A DNA stretch of 5,514 nt from JANJWP01 sp964540725 (GTDB lineage Bacteria > Patescibacteriota > Gracilibacteria > BD1-5 > UBA2023): contig CAZINU010000031.1 of NCBI GenBank assembly GCA_964540725.1, forward strand, positions 1 to 5,514. Reading direction: 5' to 3'. The position numbers were made by a program, and so were the translations under genes. Position 1 is the stretch's first letter; each line of letters begins with the position of its first letter. The notes under the pieces were generated by a model. That model was not told the origin of the DNA, made no database searches, and worked only from the letters and a program-made list of their open reading frames with translations. Below are positions 1 through 4,894 of the stretch, in pieces.

Positions 1-420
1 CGTAACGCCGCGGAACGTTATGTCCGAGAAAGAGAGGTACCCGCTCGCGTATGCGACGACAACCGTTTCGCCCGGATACGTCGAGCTCGTTCCGGTACAA
101 ACCCCGCCGCTTCCGACGATGGCCGGGAAGGTCTCCACGGTTTCGGAATACGTGCTTCCGGCCGCGGTTCCCAAGAGGGTGACCGGTACGCAGGACGCGC
201 TGTCCGAGAATCCGTTTCCGTCCGAATTGTAGAACCGTGCGACGTCGAAAGCCAGCCAAGCCTTTTCTTCGACGTTTTTAGAGAGCTTCGCGCCCAGCTC
301 GAAGGTCCGTATGTCTTCCACCAGGGATTCCGATTTCGTAAAAATCACGTATGCCAGGATGGCCGCGAAGTTTACGAACAAAAGGGCGTAGACGAAGACC
401 GAAGCGCGTTTGGAATCCAT
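1..420 (-). CDS. PilX-like minor pilin or pilus-associated membrane protein, C-terminus beyond window
   Basis: The frame is open from an ATG at 420 to the window edge, giving the first 140 residues; the stop lies outside. The N-terminus is MDSKRA followed by an unbroken hydrophobic helix (about residues 7-27, beginning SVFVYALLF), then a polar, Ser/Gly/Thr-rich exported part with Cys77 and Cys108. A short basic leader followed directly by a helix with no Glu at +5 resembles PilX-type minor pilins, where a small residue precedes the helix; here it is Ala6. The start lies 3 bp after the TAG of the upstream minor pilin gene (sequence TAGGCCATG) with no Shine-Dalgarno, so translation is probably coupled. 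Together with the two pilin-like genes to the right it resembles a pilV/pilW/pilX-style set. The strand and membrane helix are clear; the PilX assignment is inference from N-terminal shape and position. It could also be an unrelated single-pass surface protein. Confidence 0.7.
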   Translation of the reverse strand, partial: MDSKRASVFVYALLFVNFAAILAYVIFTKSESLVEDIRTFELGAKLSKNVEEKAWLAFDVARFYNSDGNGFSDSASCVPVTLLGTAAGSTYSETVETFPAIVGSGGVCTGTSSTYPGETVVVAYASGYLSFSDITFRGVT

Positions 421-423
421 GGC

Positions 424-1071
424 CTAAAAGTCGAAAGTGAAGCGATAGACCGTTTCCGGATCGATGGACGATTCGGACATTCCGACGAAATCGGGCACGA
501 ACCGTTCGTGGTATGCCGCATCGATTTCGAAAATGGCGCCCGACTGGTAAGGAGTTGCCGAAAACTCTTTCGTATTCAGGTTTTCGAAAACCGAATCGTG
601 CCGAATGGGAATCGAATACGCGTTCGTACCGGAAGAAAGAACGGACGCAAGTTGCGAAGGCGTCAGTTCCTGTGCGAATGGGACTTTGCGCCCGTAGGTT
701 CCGAAATTGGCAATCGCGTCGATTCGATAAGTTCCGTCCGATTCCGGTCGGGCTAAGTCGGCAATGCCGACGAGGACCCCCTTTTGGGATCCGGAATTCG
801 TAAAAATCAAAGCGTCGAACCCATGGGTAGCGTCAATGGCCAACGCTCCTCGTGAATACGAGGTACGTACGGAGTTCATCCGCTCTACCAGCGCCGATAT
901 CTCGGAACTTACCACGACGCGGTATTTCGAAGAGAGAATCTGCGAATACGCCCTTGATACGAAGAGGGACGCTCCCGTGATAAGGACAGCCGATATCGTG
1001 AGCGAGACGAGCATTTCCGCGAGGGTGAATCCCTTCGGACGCACTTCCTTTTTCTGAAAAAACGATACCAT
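424..1071 (-). CDS. Type IV minor pilin / pseudopilin with canonical prepilin cleavage site (PilW-like)
   Basis: A 215-residue protein. The leader MVSFFQKKEVRPKG ends at Gly14, followed by the mature N-terminus FTLAEMLVSLTISAVL: Phe at +1 and Glu19 at +5, the class III prepilin signature cut and N-methylated by a PilD-type peptidase. The hydrophobic alpha1 helix covers about residues 15-38, then a globular domain without obvious repeats ending in FTFDF. The family role is as a minor subunit that primes or tips a type IV pilus or pseudopilus. Longer starts exist up to 1185 but would add a leader unlike any prepilin and run through the divergent neighbour. The ATG at 1071 gives a normal short basic leader and sits about one base after the predicted transcription start of an extended -10 promoter, so the mRNA may be leaderless. 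It is probably co-transcribed with the PilX-like gene 3 bp downstream. The pilin identity is firm; the PilW-like label is only positional. Confidence 0.9.
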   Translation of the reverse strand: MVSFFQKKEVRPKGFTLAEMLVSLTISAVLITGASLFVSRAYSQILSSKYRVVVSSEISALVERMNSVRTSYSRGALAIDATHGFDALIFTNSGSQKGVLVGIADLARPESDGTYRIDAIANFGTYGRKVPFAQELTPSQLASVLSSGTNAYSIPIRHDSVFENLNTKEFSATPYQSGAIFEIDAAYHERFVPDFVGMSESSIDPETVYRFTFDF

Positions 1072-1078
1072 GGACCCA

Positions 1079-1106
1079 ATGTTACCATACTCTTCCATGC
1101 GTTCAA
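1079..1106 (-). promoter_or_regulatory. Sigma70-type promoter for the minus-strand minor pilin
   Basis: Read on the minus strand: -35 TTGAAC (1106-1101), 16-bp spacer, extended TG (1087-1086), -10 TAACAT (1084-1079). The predicted start is near 1072, one base before the ATG at 1071, implying a leaderless transcript. The -35 lies inside the 5' end of the divergent coding region. The -10 overlaps the plus-strand -10 described separately. Confidence 0.5.
1080..1088 (+). promoter_or_regulatory. Extended -10 promoter for the plus-strand pilin-like gene
   Basis: TGTTACCAT supplies an extended TG at 1080-1081 and the hexamer TACCAT at 1083-1088. No convincing -35 is visible, so the extended TG would have to compensate. 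The predicted start is near 1095, two bases before the ATG at 1097. The box shares five bases (1083-1084 and neighbours) with the oppositely oriented -10, giving an imperfect palindrome ATGTTACCAT/ATGGTAACAT. Confidence 0.4.
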
Positions 1107-1534
1107 ATTCCGTTCGTGCCGAAACCTTGGCCAGCGTTCTCGTCGGATTCGCCATTATTGCCATCGTATCCGCCGGAATGGTCAAGATGCTCGCCTACCA
1201 TGCCACGATCGAAGAAGACCATGCCAGGAACCAAACGCTCCGAATCCTTCAGAACAACGTAACGAACGTGCTTCGGAAAATCGATACTTCGGGCATTGCC
1301 GAAAAAGAAACGTTCTCCGTATACAAGGATCGGTCCGCTCGGCGATTTACGGTCATGACTGGCGCGCAGGTCGAGCCGTACCGGTACGTCGACCGGTCGG
1401 GCGACTGGGTATCGAATACCGGAACGTACCAAGGAACGGTGTATACGCGTACGATCTTGCTCGACCGCAACGATTCCGCGCCGGTCGTGCGGCAGGTTTT
1501 TAAGGCTGAGATCCGGGAACTGGTTCGGAAGTAG
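1097..1534 (+). CDS. Atypical type IV pilin-like protein (PilV-like position)
   Basis: A 145-residue protein with leader MRSNSVRA and then a pilin-like hydrophobic helix ETLASVLVGFAIIAIVSAGM (about residues 9-30), followed by an amphipathic segment and a small domain rich in Tyr, Arg and Thr. Aligned to the prepilin pattern G|FTLIE, the residue before cleavage is Ala8, +1 is Glu9 and +5 is Ser13, so both the usual Gly and the usual Glu+5 are missing. Patescibacterial minor pilins beginning ETL are familiar, but they normally keep Glu+5. I chose 1097 over the in-frame ATG at 1070 because it gives a short basic leader and fits the predicted start near 1095. There is no Shine-Dalgarno. It is divergent from the minor pilin and its last 35 bp overlap the convergent membrane-protein gene. 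Membership of the pilin superfamily is likely; whether it is processed by prepilin peptidase is open. Confidence 0.8.
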   Translation: MRSNSVRAETLASVLVGFAIIAIVSAGMVKMLAYHATIEEDHARNQTLRILQNNVTNVLRKIDTSGIAEKETFSVYKDRSARRFTVMTGAQVEPYRYVDRSGDWVSNTGTYQGTVYTRTILLDRNDSAPVVRQVFKAEIRELVRK

Positions 1535-1886
1535 CCGGTACGTTCGAAGCCGGAAGGTTCGGCACCCATTCCGCCCCTCCCGATTCCCCCGTTTTTTTCA
1601 AACACTCGGATTTTACGAGTTCTACCGACTGGTTTCCGACGTACGCGCTGAACGGTTCGCACCCGGATTTCTCCGCCCGTTCTATCAATTGCCGTACGGT
1701 ATCGCCCGCTCCGGCCTGGTACGAACGGTCCATGATACCGACTTTGAATCCGTTCCAGAGATCGAAGAGGACGTACGCGACGCTGAAGAGGATCCAAATC
1801 CAGAGGGCGACGGTTTTTTTATTGACGGGGGTGTCAGAAGGGGATTTCGGCATGTTGCGAAGATAAGCGGGTAAGTCGCGTTCCAT
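1500..1886 (-). CDS. Small single-pass membrane protein with conserved SYQAG...CEPF...CLKK pattern
   Basis: A 128-residue protein: a basic N-terminal tail (about 1-25), one membrane helix (about 26-45, WIWILFSVAYVLFDLW), then an outside domain with SYQAGAGDTVRQLIERAE, CEPFSAY (Cys76) and VELVKSECLKK (Cys95), and a Pro/Ser-rich disordered tail. The layout of one helix, a G.K.G...YQ.G turn, a QLIE.A helix, then CEP and a terminal CL recurs in small uncharacterised Patescibacteria proteins as I remember them; I know no function. The two cysteines could form a disulfide outside the cell. The start at 1886 keeps the CC-ATG context seen at every other start here. An ATG at 1853 is possible, and extension to 1997 would cross the divergent peptidase start with an unconvincing N-terminus. 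The gene ends 35 bp inside the convergent pilin-like gene. Two A7 runs occur in the coding strand (1592-1598 and 1814-1820). Confidence 0.75.
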   Translation of the reverse strand: MERDLPAYLRNMPKSPSDTPVNKKTVALWIWILFSVAYVLFDLWNGFKVGIMDRSYQAGAGDTVRQLIERAEKSGCEPFSAYVGNQSVELVKSECLKKTGESGGAEWVPNLPASNVPATSEPVPGSQP

Positions 1887-1921
1887 GGTAGCGAACGGGA
1901 CCGGTTTGTAAAGCGAACGCC

Positions 1922-1949
1922 TTGCATTCCTCGCAAACCCCCGTACTCT
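1922..1949 (+). promoter_or_regulatory. Weak candidate promoter for the S26 peptidase
   Basis: TTGCAT (1922-1927), a 16-bp spacer and TACTCT (1944-1949) lie in the 88-bp divergent gap; a start near 1956 would leave a leader of about 19 bases before the ATG at 1975. The match to consensus is modest. No clear promoter was found for the divergent gene starting at 1886. Confidence 0.25.
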
Positions 1950-1974
1950 CTCCGGTACGCACGACCTTTCCGCC

Positions 1975-2565
1975 ATGTTCGCGAAATTCTCCTCCAAATA
2001 CCCGTTTCCCCGGTTTCGGCAATGGATTCAGGCAGCCGTTCTTATCGGAACCGCGACTCTCGTATTCGTTCCGTTTTCCCGTCCGCCCTACGACCGTTCC
2101 TGCGTTTCCGGTGAGACGCCCATGGAAGTGCGCGGACAGTCCATGGACCCCTTGATTCCGAACGGACGAACGGTTTCCGTCATTGTGGGGTATTACGGGT
2201 GCAATCCGCTCGTACGGGGCGATACGGTCGCGTACCGGTATGCCGGGAACGAAAACCCCATCGTGAAACGGGCCGTCGGCATCGAGGGCGACGCGTTCGC
2301 ACTTTCGGATGCCGGGAGAGGGGAATGGCACGTTCTCATAAATGGCGCTCCGGCGACGAATTCTTCGGGAGTTCCGTACCGTATCTCGAGAAAGTCGCAC
2401 GACCTCCTTTCTTTGTACGTCCGCGATTACGGCGGAAAAATTCCCCATGACGCGCTGTTTTTGCTCGGCGAAAAAACGGGCGGAACCCTCGATTCCACCC
2501 GTTTCGGGTTCGTATCCAAACGCGACTTGCTCGGGAAAGTCGCACTTCCGCCGGAGGGACGCTAA
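1975..2565 (+). CDS. S26-family signal peptidase (signal peptidase I-like)
   Basis: A 196-residue protein. A single N-terminal membrane anchor (about 17-34) is followed by the S26 boxes: EVRGQSMDP with nucleophile Ser56; RGDTVAY (81-87); the general-base box IVKRAVGIEGD with Lys98; and the box-E equivalent GEKTGGTLDSTRFG (165-178), which keeps Asp173 and Ser174 but has GEKT where GDNR is usual. Such enzymes cut Sec signal peptides on the outer face of the membrane by Ser/Lys catalysis. Both catalytic residues are present, so it is probably active. Its natural clients could include the two secreted proteins encoded just downstream; prepilins use a different, aspartyl, peptidase. Cys43 and Cys76 bracket the active-site serine, and a TraF-like (S26C) relationship is possible. 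No Shine-Dalgarno is seen. The stop TAA at 2563-2565 overlaps the convergent gene's stop. The gene may be the housekeeping lepB or a dedicated paralogue; the window cannot tell. Confidence 0.88.
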   Translation: MFAKFSSKYPFPRFRQWIQAAVLIGTATLVFVPFSRPPYDRSCVSGETPMEVRGQSMDPLIPNGRTVSVIVGYYGCNPLVRGDTVAYRYAGNENPIVKRAVGIEGDAFALSDAGRGEWHVLINGAPATNSSGVPYRISRKSHDLLSLYVRDYGGKIPHDALFLLGEKTGGTLDSTRFGFVSKRDLLGKVALPPEGR

Positions 2566-4028
2566 TTGACGAGGCAGACGAGGCGGAGGCTGTTGTTGCA
2601 GTTCATGGTATTGTTTCCGAACCGGTTGGCATCACCAGTTCCGTATCCGTAGATGCTGTTGTACAGCGAGCTACTCGAAAGCCACCCAGCGCACGTGTTC
2701 GAAAGCGCGGTTCCCCTCGGAACCGTTGTCCAGTTTCCGCTATCGAGGTACCATCGGTTCGTCCAATATTGGGCATTCGTTCCGAATCGCTCCACGGAGG
2801 ACCAATCGTCGGTATCGGCCGGACCCACCCCGGTCGTTTGGATGAGCATTTTGGCCCCGCCGTTCGAAGGCGAATTCGAGCGGGCGAGCGAGTAGATTTT
2901 TCCCGCGCTCGCGTTCTGGCACCGGAACGGGTCGCAGAGCCAGGCGCGAACGTTTTCGCTCGAAAGCGGTCCGGCGCTCGATTTCCCCATCCAATCGTAC
3001 GTTTGCAGGTCGGAGAGGCATTTCGCGTTGGCTCCGTCCAATCCTCCCAAATTCCCGTTCCAGGTACCGTTCGTCAGAACGAAGTACGACGGGTATCCGG
3101 TATCGATGGTCGATTCGGGTTCCCACGGACTCGCGCTTACGTACCACGTTCCAACGTCCATGGACGTTGCCCGTTTGCACTGCGTTTCACCGGTTTGCGT
3201 ATCGACGCGGCAGCAATGGAGGAGATTGCCGGCACCGTACATGGGGGAGCAGCTGATTTGGTACCTTCCGGAAGTACCGCCCCCCGACGCGGCGTCGACG
3301 TACGCCTTATTCGCCGCATCGCCGCTCGCGATGGGGGCGGGGAGGTTGGAAATGGCAATACCGCCCGCGTCGTTTCCGAGCGTGAGGAGTCCCGCGAGGG
3401 TGGCGCCCAGGTGGGAGAGCGAGAGGTTGGATCCGCCAATCTTGTACGTCGAGCCGGAGGCGACGTTCGCATCGCCCGCCACGTCGAGCCGGTGGGCGGG
3501 CGATGCCGTGCCGATGCCGACGTTTCCGTCGCCCCGGACAAGCAGGCGCGATACGTTGCCGGAACGGAAATCGGCGACGGATCGGACGGAGCCCGTATGG
3601 GCCACGTTTACGCCGATTCCGTAGTTGTCGGGACCGGTCCCTTCGAACCAGGCCGCGAAATTCGCGTCGGCCACGTTCCGCTTCACTTCGAACGAGGCGT
3701 TCGGGTTCGGCGTTCCGATGCCGACGTTTCCGGAATACGCGAAGGAGGCGTTCGATCCGCTCGCCGTCCAGATATCGATTCCGGCGACGTCGAGGTATTC
3801 GGCTTTCAGCTTTCCGTTTTTCGTACCGTCGGCGACGCCGTAGAAAATATTGGCGAGAACGTATCCGATATTCCCTCGCGGATTCGAAACCGTCGGGAGG
3901 TCGGCCGGAGCGGCCGATTGGATCGAATTGACCGCCTCCGTCACTGTCAGCGCGGACGCCGTATTCGCGGCCGCGGGAAAGAGGAAGGTGGAAATCGCGA
4001 GGAGCGCGACGCGTTTCGTGTGGAACAT
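2562..4028 (-). CDS. Secreted tail-fibre-like protein with NVGIGT repeats and C-terminal DUF1554-like domain
   Basis: A 488-residue protein. A Sec signal peptide covers 1-26 (basic FHTKR, hydrophobic core, cleavage predicted after ASA, before LTVT). Two NVGIGT...P motifs (101-106 and 169-174), the second followed by HRLDVAG, and the motif DAANKAYVDA (237-246) resemble repeats in phage tail fibres and long surface proteins that often form trimeric stalks. A Gly/Ser linker (249-254) leads to a Cys-rich stretch (Cys260, 272, 273, 284), then about 315-488: FVLTNGTWNGNLGGLDGANAKC, RAWLCD, CAGWLSSSS and a terminal NCNNSLRLVCLVN, matching my memory of the DUF1554 (PF07588) pattern best known from Leptospira. 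Ten cysteines suggest disulfides. No S74 chaperone or pilin helix is present. A surface adhesin or fibre tip is the likely role, by inference. The start at 4028 is fixed by the signal peptide. The long opposite-strand open frame is a shadow. Confidence 0.85.
   Translation of the reverse strand: MFHTKRVALLAISTFLFPAAANTASALTVTEAVNSIQSAAPADLPTVSNPRGNIGYVLANIFYGVADGTKNGKLKAEYLDVAGIDIWTASGSNASFAYSGNVGIGTPNPNASFEVKRNVADANFAAWFEGTGPDNYGIGVNVAHTGSVRSVADFRSGNVSRLLVRGDGNVGIGTASPAHRLDVAGDANVASGSTYKIGGSNLSLSHLGATLAGLLTLGNDAGGIAISNLPAPIASGDAANKAYVDAASGGGTSGRYQISCSPMYGAGNLLHCCRVDTQTGETQCKRATSMDVGTWYVSASPWEPESTIDTGYPSYFVLTNGTWNGNLGGLDGANAKCLSDLQTYDWMGKSSAGPLSSENVRAWLCDPFRCQNASAGKIYSLARSNSPSNGGAKMLIQTTGVGPADTDDWSSVERFGTNAQYWTNRWYLDSGNWTTVPRGTALSNTCAGWLSSSSLYNSIYGYGTGDANRFGNNTMNCNNSLRLVCLVN
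3511..3732 (-). repeat. 18-bp direct repeat encoding the NVGIGT motif
   Basis: The same 18 bases, CCGATGCCGACGTTTCCG on the plus strand, occur at 3511-3528 and 3715-3732, 204 bp (68 codons) apart and in the same reading frame of the minus-strand gene. They encode GNVGIG. Identical codons suggest a fairly recent internal duplication or strong codon conservation. Confidence 0.8.
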
Positions 4029-4044
4029 GGGTTCCGGCCGGAGC
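4029..4044. promoter_or_regulatory. Inverted repeat at the start of the adhesin-like gene, possible operator
   Basis: GGTTCCGGCCGGAGCC is a 16-bp near-perfect inverted repeat (one G-T mismatch) directly before the minus-strand ATG at 4028 and covering the predicted transcription start near 4040. A second small inverted repeat, GGGATTTTCCC, lies at 4068-4078, just upstream of the -10. Either could bind a repressor; it may also be chance in GC-rich DNA, and with no loop it is unlikely to be an RNA hairpin. Confidence 0.3.
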
Positions 4045-4046
4045 CT

Positions 4047-4052
4047 ATTTTA
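4047..4052 (-). promoter_or_regulatory. -10 box for the tail-fibre-like gene
   Basis: TAAAAT on the minus strand matches the sigma70 -10 consensus at five of six bases. The predicted start near 4040 leaves a leader of about 12 bases. No good -35 is seen 16-18 bp upstream, so the promoter may be weak or activated. Confidence 0.45.
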
Positions 4053-4139
4053 CGATATAGAACAGAAGGGATTTTCCCCATCATTTTTCCGTGGAGTCTT
4101 CTTGGATGGTAGCGAAACCGGACGGAGAATCAAGGAGAA

Positions 4140-4172
4140 GGGACGAATTGTTCGAAAAGAACGGGTCGTCCC
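4140..4172 (-). terminator. Hairpin terminator after the small secreted repeat protein
   Basis: The 7-bp outer stem GGGACGA (4140-4146) / TCGTCCC (4166-4172) encloses a second stem GTTC (4150-4153) / GAAC (4159-4162) around a 5-base loop. On the minus strand it starts one base after the TGA at 4176-4174 and is followed by TTCTCCTT, a poor but T-rich tract. It separates this gene from the next minus-strand gene, which has its own -10 box. Confidence 0.6.
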
Positions 4173-4173
4173 C

Positions 4174-4743
4174 TCAAAATCCCGTTCCGGAGATGCTTCC
4201 GAATGCGGAGAGCGTGACGCTTATCCCTTCGAAGTTCTGGAACCCGGAATCCGGAGAATAGGCGTATCCGTGGAGGAGTCCGTCGGATTCGCAGTAATAC
4301 ACGAAGGTCGAATCGTCGTATCCGAAATCGAGGAACCCGGCGTCGATTCCTCGGGCGAAACCGTCGAACCGGTATCCGTACCCGTTTCCGCACCGGTCGG
4401 TGGAGTCGGAAACGCGGACGTTGTTCGAGGGGTCGGCGGAATCCCAGTCGAGTCGGAAGAAGCCGTAGACCGTATCGTAGTAGTATCCCCGAAGGTAGTT
4501 TCCTACCGTGGCGGAGTCATCGTCACGGTTCACGTATTCCGTCAGGTATTGTCCGCCGGTCGAGGTGGTGCCGGTGGAAACCCAGACGGTACTGCCGTTC
4601 GAACCGGTACCGGTCGCCGATTGCGTCGCGATGCCCGCAACCAGGCTATCGAGCGCGAACGCCCAAGTCGCGAATGAAACGGCGACGACGAAAATGCCCG
4701 AGAGGGCTGCGGTTTTCGCCGTTTCGACGTATTTTCGGAACAT
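4174..4743 (-). CDS. Small secreted protein with three degenerate GYAYS..GF..F repeats
   Basis: A 189-residue protein. Residues 1-30 form a Sec signal peptide (basic MFRKYVETAK, hydrophobic core, cleavage probably after AFA, before LDS). A Gly/Ser/Thr-rich linker follows (about 41-65), then a compact aromatic-rich domain with three related segments: LRGYYYDTVYGFFRLDW (84-100), FDGFARGIDAGFLDFGY (126-142) and LHGYAYSPDSGFQNFEG (157-173). Cys118 and Cys151 each precede a repeat. The pattern resembles the GYAWSENIGWI.F repeats common in Patescibacteria surface proteins as I recall them; the fold and partner are unknown. A canonical promoter lies upstream and a hairpin terminator right after the TGA stop, so this is probably a single-gene transcript. 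The start at 4743 is fixed by the signal peptide and promoter; the frame continues open to 5109 but would cross the divergent pilin. AAGGA sits only two bases before the ATG, too close for a typical ribosome site. Confidence 0.82.
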   Translation of the reverse strand: MFRKYVETAKTAALSGIFVVAVSFATWAFALDSLVAGIATQSATGTGSNGSTVWVSTGTTSTGGQYLTEYVNRDDDSATVGNYLRGYYYDTVYGFFRLDWDSADPSNNVRVSDSTDRCGNGYGYRFDGFARGIDAGFLDFGYDDSTFVYYCESDGLLHGYAYSPDSGFQNFEGISVTLSAFGSISGTGF

Positions 4744-4780
4744 GGTCCTTTTTTGGGCAATGGGTCGCTCCAGTACGGCG

Positions 4781-4809
4781 ATTATTCCACGTTTTCGCGC
4801 CCGAGTCAA
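4781..4809 (-). promoter_or_regulatory. Near-consensus sigma70 promoter for the small secreted repeat protein
   Basis: On the minus strand: -35 TTGACT (4809-4804), exactly 17 bp of spacer, an extended TG, and -10 AATAAT (4786-4781). The predicted start near 4774 gives a 31-base leader. This is the strongest promoter in the window and suggests high expression. Confidence 0.75.
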
Positions 4810-4840
4810 AGAAAAACCCGGCATCCGGACGAAAATGCGC

Positions 4841-4868
4841 TTGTGTTGGAGGGGGCGAATGGTAGAAT
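4841..4868 (+). promoter_or_regulatory. Sigma70 promoter for the rightmost pilin
   Basis: TTGTGT (4841-4846), a 16-bp spacer, an extended TG at 4860-4861 and TAGAAT (4863-4868). The predicted start near 4875 leaves a 20-base leader, rich in CCG and without a Shine-Dalgarno, before the ATG at 4895. It is back-to-back with the minus-strand promoter; the two -35 boxes are 31 bp apart. Confidence 0.65.
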
Positions 4869-4894
4869 GCCGTCCGTATCCGCCGCCGCCACCC

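Noticed and set aside
1070..1096. Alternative ATG at 1070 for the plus-strand pilin-like gene, overlapping the minus ATG inside CCATGG
   Set aside because: It would add MDPMLPYSS, a poor prepilin leader, and lies upstream of the predicted transcription start. The overlap of two ATGs in one palindrome is attractive but less likely than the start at 1097.
1535..1560. Possible hairpin around GCCGG/CCGGAA after the pilin-like stop
   Set aside because: The repeated CCGG units are mostly direct rather than inverted, and they lie inside the coding region of the convergent gene with no T tract.
1834..2448. Open frame of 204 codons on the minus strand
   Set aside because: It is antisense to the S26 peptidase, whose catalytic motifs fix the coding strand.
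2769..4112. Long open frame of 447 codons on the plus strand
   Set aside because: It is antisense to the secreted protein at 2562-4028, is Arg/Gly/Val-rich with no recognisable motif, and arises because high-GC codon bias removes stops from this frame.
4129..4176. UGA read as glycine (code 25) extending the small secreted protein past 4174
   Set aside because: The extension would run through the hairpin and the next promoter, and none of the eight called genes has an internal TGA, as would be expected in a code 25 genome.
3850..4677. Open frame of 275 codons on the plus strand
   Set aside because: It runs across a promoter, a terminator and the antisense of two genes with clear signal peptides.
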